From positions 1-24,270 of the IMG/VR virus record IMGVR_UViG_3300037333_000207: a DNA stretch of 24,270 nucleotides; one strand, 5' to 3'. The stretch is from a virus. Shown piece by piece: positions 21,573 to 24,270 of the stretch. Numbering within the stretch: position 1 is the first letter of the stretch; every line of letters begins with the position of its first letter. Below the pieces are notes generated by a model, which was not told the origin of the DNA, ran no database searches, and was given only the letters and a program-made list of their open reading frames with translations. Position numbers and translations under genes: made by a program.

Positions 21573-21596
21573 CCACTAATGCAATTGTAGCATATT

Positions 21597-21821
21597 TTAT
21601 ATTGTACTTTGGTTTGTTCCATATTGTACTTTTATGCTTGTTGTAAATTTACAAGCTGTTTTTGCAGAGCGAATATCATTCGTTAAATTTGAATGAGTAT
21701 TTTTACTGTTATATACAAAACCACTTTTTTCATCGTATGCAATTGTAATATAGTTTAGACCTTCTAACTTTTCTAAAATACAAGATAACTCTTTTGTACT
21801 TTCTAATCTAGCTATTATCAT
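21597..21821 (-). CDS. small hypothetical protein
   Basis: This 74-residue protein begins MIIARLESTKELSCILEKLEGLNYITIAYDEKSGFVYNS and looks like a small alpha/beta domain: strand, helix, then strands. A very good ribosome site, AAGGAGG, stands 7 bases before the ATG. It lies 23 bases behind another small gene (21845-21973), so the two form a leftward operon. Its end faces the candidate toxin locus. I do not recognise a family. Because it is beside partition and toxin genes it may serve plasmid maintenance or defence, but the sequence does not show which. Confidence 0.72.
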   Translation of the reverse strand: MIIARLESTKELSCILEKLEGLNYITIAYDEKSGFVYNSKNTHSNLTNDIRSAKTACKFTTSIKVQYGTNQSTI

Positions 21822-21844
21822 AATGTTTCCTCCTTTTTAAATTC

Positions 21845-21973
21845 TCATCTCTGAGTGTTTTTATTATACAATTTATTTTCATTTGCAAATGTTACAAAGT
21901 CTGCGATAGTTTTTAATTCAACACCTTGTTTCTCTGCTAATTTTGTAATTTCTCTCATTTTTTTATAACTCAT
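21845..21973 (-). CDS. small hypothetical protein of 42 residues
   Basis: The frame starts MSYKKMREITKLAEKQGV and ends NKNTQR, a basic helical peptide in which KKMREITKLAEKQGVELKTIADFVTFANEN suggests a small HTH-like or helical-hairpin domain. GGAG lies 8 bases before the ATG at 21973. Ribosome site, operon position directly ahead of the next small gene and amino acid make-up all favour a real gene. Function unknown. Confidence 0.6.
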   Translation of the reverse strand: MSYKKMREITKLAEKQGVELKTIADFVTFANENKLYNKNTQR

Positions 21974-22000
21974 TTTAAAACTCCATATTATTTGATATAA

Positions 22001-22043
22001 TACGGATACTAAATGACCGACCAAAGTTTTTTTAGTATCCGTA
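22001..22043. repeat. 13-bp inverted repeat between partition operon and small genes
   Basis: TACGGATACTAAA and its exact inverse are separated by 17 bases including seven Ts. On the minus strand it could stop transcripts of the partition operon. As DNA it is also a candidate binding site for the RHH protein. Confidence 0.65.
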
Positions 22044-22077
22044 AACGGTTGGCTCTTACGAGCGACTGTTTACTTTT
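22008..22077 (+). ncRNA. candidate small RNA of about 70 nt with double hairpin
   Basis: A rightward TATAAT lies at 21996-22001 and a T-tailed hairpin ends at 22077, with no proper rightward gene between. The predicted RNA would start near 22008. A 13-bp perfect inverted repeat, TACGGATACTAAA (22001-22013) and TTTAGTATCCGTA (22031-22043), overlaps its start. The repeat may be an operator, a partition site or a leftward terminator, rather than RNA structure. It lies just downstream of the small RHH gene of the partition operon, on the other strand. Confidence 0.45.
22041..22077 (+). terminator. intrinsic terminator, rightward
   Basis: GTAAACGGTTGGCTC (22041-22055) pairs with GAGCGACTGTTTAC (22059-22072), with two G-U pairs and one bulge, around a short loop. 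Five Ts follow (22073-22077). This is a rightward terminator in a region where the flanking genes run leftward. Confidence 0.65.
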
Positions 22078-22086
22078 TCAAGTAAC

Positions 22087-22401
22087 TTATTTGCTGTGTA
22101 GCTCATAGTGAGCTAGAAATAGTTTTTTAGCTACTGCATGAGGTGTTCTCTCCTTTCTATTGGTTAAGCTTTCTAAATAATCTAGCTGCTCATCGTTTAT
22201 ATAAAAAGTTATTTTGTGTCTTGTTTTACTTTTCCCCTGTAATGGGCGACCTGCTTTTTTTCCATTTGCAGCAGTTGCAACAATCTCTTTTAGCTCTTTG
22301 TATTCTGCTTCTTTTTTGTCTGCATCCTCAAAGCTTTGTTTTACATCTTCTTTAGGTATTAACTCATCTAGTGTTGGTTTTGGCTTTTGTTTTTTTATCA
22401 T
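22087..22401 (-). CDS. RHH DNA-binding protein, probable partition partner of ParA
   Basis: This 104-residue protein has a charged, flexible N-terminal half (KPKPTLDELIPKEDVKQSFEDADKKEAEYKEL) and a C-terminal ribbon-helix-helix domain: TRHKITFYINDEQLDYLESLTNRKERTPHAVAKKLFLAHYEL. Small RHH proteins encoded directly after a ParA-type ATPase are the centromere-binding partners in type Ib partition systems; their flexible N-terminus touches the ATPase. The ATG overlaps the parA stop (ATGA), so both are translated together. A segment GKKAGRPLQGKSKTR at about 48-62 is basic and could add DNA contacts. The centromere site is unknown; the repeats at 22001-22077 are candidates. Confidence 0.75.
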   Translation of the reverse strand: MIKKQKPKPTLDELIPKEDVKQSFEDADKKEAEYKELKEIVATAANGKKAGRPLQGKSKTRHKITFYINDEQLDYLESLTNRKERTPHAVAKKLFLAHYELHSK

Positions 22402-23009
22402 TTTTTAACTCCTGTTGATTTTTCTTCTAGTAGAGTATTAAAAAACTCTTCATCATTTAATACAAATCTCAAAATCTCTTTGTACTCAGGTATAAAATTT
22501 CTACCAGCATAAGCTATTTGTTTACTCTCTGCAACGAGCTCGAGAGGGCTCATGCCATATTCTAAACCATTTTTTAGCATTTTTGTTTTTCTTAGAGGTA
22601 GTACAGGGATATTTTTAAAATATTCTCTAATATCATTTTCTATCTCTTCAAACTCTTTTTGATTTTCCAATCTAGTTCCAACAACAAGAAAACGGTTGTT
22701 GTATTTTTGTAGTTCACTAATTGTTTTTATCGCTTTCATTTTTGAGTTTAGATCATTTATACATGGAACGATAACAATATCGCTGTTTTTTATAATATCA
22801 AGAACACCAGCATCAACAAATCCACCAAAGTCGTACACAACATCATCTATAATTGGTAAATCTTTTGTAATTCGTGCCATGTTTGGATATATCTTTTCAA
22901 TAACACTATCATCATTGCTAAGCAAATAATAATCAAGTTCTTTAGCAAGTGCAAAGGCGATAGCTGTTTTACCAGCTCCACCATCTGTTGTAATAACTGA
23001 AATTCTCAT
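22398..23009 (-). CDS. parA: ParA-like partition ATPase lacking the signature lysine
   Basis: This 203-residue protein is of the small ParA/MinD type that moves plasmid copies apart. The nucleotide-binding loop reads TDGGAGKTAIA (8-18), with Lys14 and Thr15 intact. The first lysine of the family's deviant Walker A motif, normally KGG-x-GK, is replaced by Asp9. Walker B-like VVYDFGG lies at 57-63, and DIVIVPCINDLNS corresponds to the following conserved strand. The start codon touches the protelomerase stop (TAA then ATG), and the end overlaps the RHH gene. Loss of the signature lysine could change dimer-dependent ATP hydrolysis. The partition role is inferred from family and order. Confidence 0.82.
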   Translation of the reverse strand: MRISVITTDGGAGKTAIAFALAKELDYYLLSNDDSVIEKIYPNMARITKDLPIIDDVVYDFGGFVDAGVLDIIKNSDIVIVPCINDLNSKMKAIKTISELQKYNNRFLVVGTRLENQKEFEEIENDIREYFKNIPVLPLRKTKMLKNGLEYGMSPLELVAESKQIAYAGRNFIPEYKEILRFVLNDEEFFNTLLEEKSTGVKK

Positions 23010-24270
23010 TTATTTACCCTCTTTAGTCATGTAGTGATTAGCAGCCACTAATCTATCTTTGTTTATTTCGTGCCCTAGTATATCTGAGATAAAATTTTCT
23101 TTCTCTCTATCAGAACCATTTTTCTTACCATATTTCATATAAGCCATCTCGGCAAAAATCTCTCTCAAGTCATGATAAGTATATTTAGTACCTGTAATGT
23201 TTTTAAGCGATCTGTTAAATATGTGATTGTATTTGCTATTTACTTCTTGGTTTGTCATTTTTGAAGTGTCAAGATCTCTTCTAAGCTGTTTTAGTAGCTT
23301 TGATAGTAGTTCATAATCATCATCTAAGCTATAAGCTTTAATTTCTACACCCTCAGAACCTTTTTTCATTATGCCTTTGTAATACCATCCATCCTCTTTT
23401 TTTATTAGCTCAAGAGTTTTTAGTATTTCTGTGATTCTGCGACCTGTTACCATTGCTATATATGCAGCGAATAAGTATGCTCTAGCACGATCTACTGTTT
23501 GTTGCTTTGCAATAGGCAATCCATTTGCTTTCCACTCTTCAATGCTTACATCTTCGTTTAATTGAAGTGCTTTCTTAACTTTTTGTTTTAAGTCAGATAT
23601 TGTTGATTCTATTTTTTCAACTTCAAAAGTTTCTTTATCCCCCTCAAGTTTATCTAGTACCTTTTTTGTATCTGCTTGTTTAATTCTCTCATAAACATCG
23701 CTAGGTACAGAAAATAGCTCAAGAGCATAGTCCTGGAACTGATCGTTTACATCTTTTATTACATTTCTCATATCTGTGTAATATCTAGCTACTGTTTTAA
23801 TACTTCTTGCTCCCATCCAGCAATACGGTATATACTTAGTAACAGTTAGTGCAACATCTCTTTTATCTTCGCATTTGAGCAAATCTTGTTTAAACAGTTC
23901 TCTAACCTCTTTTAAAGAGCTTACACCATAAAATATTTTGACAATATCATCATGTGTTTTTTCCTCTTGAGGAACATTATCTTTTATTGTCTGTTTTATT
24001 GTTGTTTCTACTTCATCTGCTACTATTGATGCTATATCATAGCTATCTATATCACAAACAACATCGTTTCCTTTTGCTTTTTTAAGCTCTTTAACCTCAT
24101 CCATAAGCTTTTCTAGCATTTTTAGAACTTCTGTATTATCTGCAATGGTTGCCTCTTTTTTTGGTTCTTTGTATATCTCCCAAGTTTTTTCCTTAGCAGC
24201 CATAAGGTTAAAGTTTTTGCCATTGTTATCTACTATTTGACCATCTTTATTTACTGTTATATATTTATCT
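23010..24270 (-). CDS. protelomerase (telomere resolvase), TelN/TelK-like, 5' end outside window
   Basis: This enzyme cuts a palindromic telomere site and rejoins the strands as hairpins, which keeps replicated linear DNA linear. Counting from the ATG at 24203 (397 residues), the tyrosine-recombinase-like catalytic set is visible: Arg255 in MVTGRRITEI, Lys280/281 in GIMKKGS, Arg347 in YHDLREIF, His378 in DILGHE and Tyr391 in NHYMT. TelN has closely similar segments in the same order: SGRRMIEI, KDSRAIYARIAYEM, EILGHDDE and LHYKQF. Upstream regions YIPYCWMGARSIKTVARYYTDMRN and ARAYLFAAYIA fit the N-terminal DNA-binding parts. The ATG at 24203 lacks a ribosome site and the frame stays open for 22 more codons to the window edge, so the real start is probably outside. 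It lacks the long C-terminal domain of TelN (631 residues). An ordinary integrase is the alternative but fits less well. Confidence 0.85.
   Translation of the reverse strand, partial: DKYITVNKDGQIVDNNGKNFNLMAAKEKTWEIYKEPKKEATIADNTEVLKMLEKLMDEVKELKKAKGNDVVCDIDSYDIASIVADEVETTIKQTIKDNVPQEEKTHDDIVKIFYGVSSLKEVRELFKQDLLKCEDKRDVALTVTKYIPYCWMGARSIKTVARYYTDMRNVIKDVNDQFQDYALELFSVPSDVYERIKQADTKKVLDKLEGDKETFEVEKIESTISDLKQKVKKALQLNEDVSIEEWKANGLPIAKQQTVDRARAYLFAAYIAMVTGRRITEILKTLELIKKEDGWYYKGIMKKGSEGVEIKAYSLDDDYELLSKLLKQLRRDLDTSKMTNQEVNSKYNHIFNRSLKNITGTKYTYHDLREIFAEMAYMKYGKKNGSDREKENFISDILGHEINKDRLVAANHYMTKEGK

Larger units (their letters stand above)
21399..21590 (+). ncRNA. structured mRNA of a candidate type I toxin
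   Basis: From TATAAT at 21387-21392, transcription should start near 21399 and give a leader of about 85 bases. The leader holds a stem TGTGAGG (21451-21457)/CCTCACA (21477-21483) ending directly at the start codon. Inside it, TCCT (21462-21465) pairs with AGGA (21471-21474), hiding the ribosome site. Inside and after the peptide frame, TAATGGTG/CACCATTA (21512-21519/21527-21534) forms a hairpin. TTGCATTAGTGG (21497-21508), within the coding region, is exactly complementary to CCACTAATGCAA (21573-21584) beyond it, so a long-range fold can lock the message. Such folding is known for AapA-type toxin mRNAs of Helicobacter and relatives. The 3' end is estimated. Confidence 0.65.

Noticed and set aside
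22014-22110. Rightward frame starting MTDQSFFSIRKRLAL through the hairpins
   Set aside because: No ribosome site, about 31 codons, and it crosses two strong hairpins. A structured RNA or terminator explains the region better.
23010-24203. Reading the gene as a Xer/phage integrase
   Set aside because: The order and wording of the catalytic segments match TelN, and the gene stands in a plasmid partition operon. No attachment site arrangement is visible.

Overview
This AT-rich window looks like part of a temperate phage that lives as a plasmid in a member of the Campylobacterota (Sulfurimonas/Arcobacter-like). That host guess rests on base composition, T-rich promoters with a clear TATAAT but no obvious -35, and the style of the proteins; the host itself is not visible. 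Lysogeny genes, a plasmid replication module, a partition operon and a complete contractile-tail cassette sit together. No terminase, portal or capsid genes are present, so they should lie outside the window.

Layout. (1) 1-419: an unrecognised leftward gene cut by the window edge. (2) 420-4109: the replication module. A candidate origin (about 571-881) has two arrays of six GAAACAC iterons in opposite orientation around an AT-rich core. It lies just downstream of leftward genes for an SF3/D5-type helicase and a TOPRIM primase. A small ribbon-helix-helix (RHH) gene and a possible small RNA, each preceded by the same 17-bp element in inverted orientation, complete the module. (3) 4251-5963: the lysogeny switch, with a leftward Cro-like/HTH/small-protein operon divergent from a rightward LexA/CI-type S24 repressor. 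Two copies of a palindromic operator separate them. (4) 6440-19215: a P2/Mu-type contractile tail operon in the order V-W-J-I-fibre-FI-FII-E/E'-HU-like-tape measure-nuclease-U-X-D, including a canonical -1 frameshift heptamer in E. (5) 19216-20329: a DUF1353-like protein, a lipoprotein and an M15-type endolysin. (6) 20404-21244: a third copy of the repressor operator in front of a D12-class adenine methyltransferase gene. (7) 21246-22077: an RNA-rich stretch with an odd type II tRNA carrying a GCC (Gly) anticodon, a candidate type I toxin-antitoxin locus encoding an 18-residue hydrophobic peptide, two small leftward genes and another hairpin-rich candidate RNA. (8) 22087-24270: a leftward operon encoding a protelomerase (telomere resolvase), a ParA-like ATPase and a small RHH protein.

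How it fits together. The protelomerase matches phage N15 TelN as I remember it, over the catalytic region, and keeps all five active-site positions. Together with parA, an RHH partner and an autonomous origin, this points to an N15-like prophage kept as a linear plasmid with hairpin ends, but carrying P2-like contractile-tail genes. The repressor would hold off lytic genes and may also control the methyltransferase gene. The partition operon and the candidate toxin-antitoxin RNA would both stabilise the plasmid. The telomere palindrome itself was not found here; the protelomerase frame is still open at the window edge, so the site may lie just beyond 24270.
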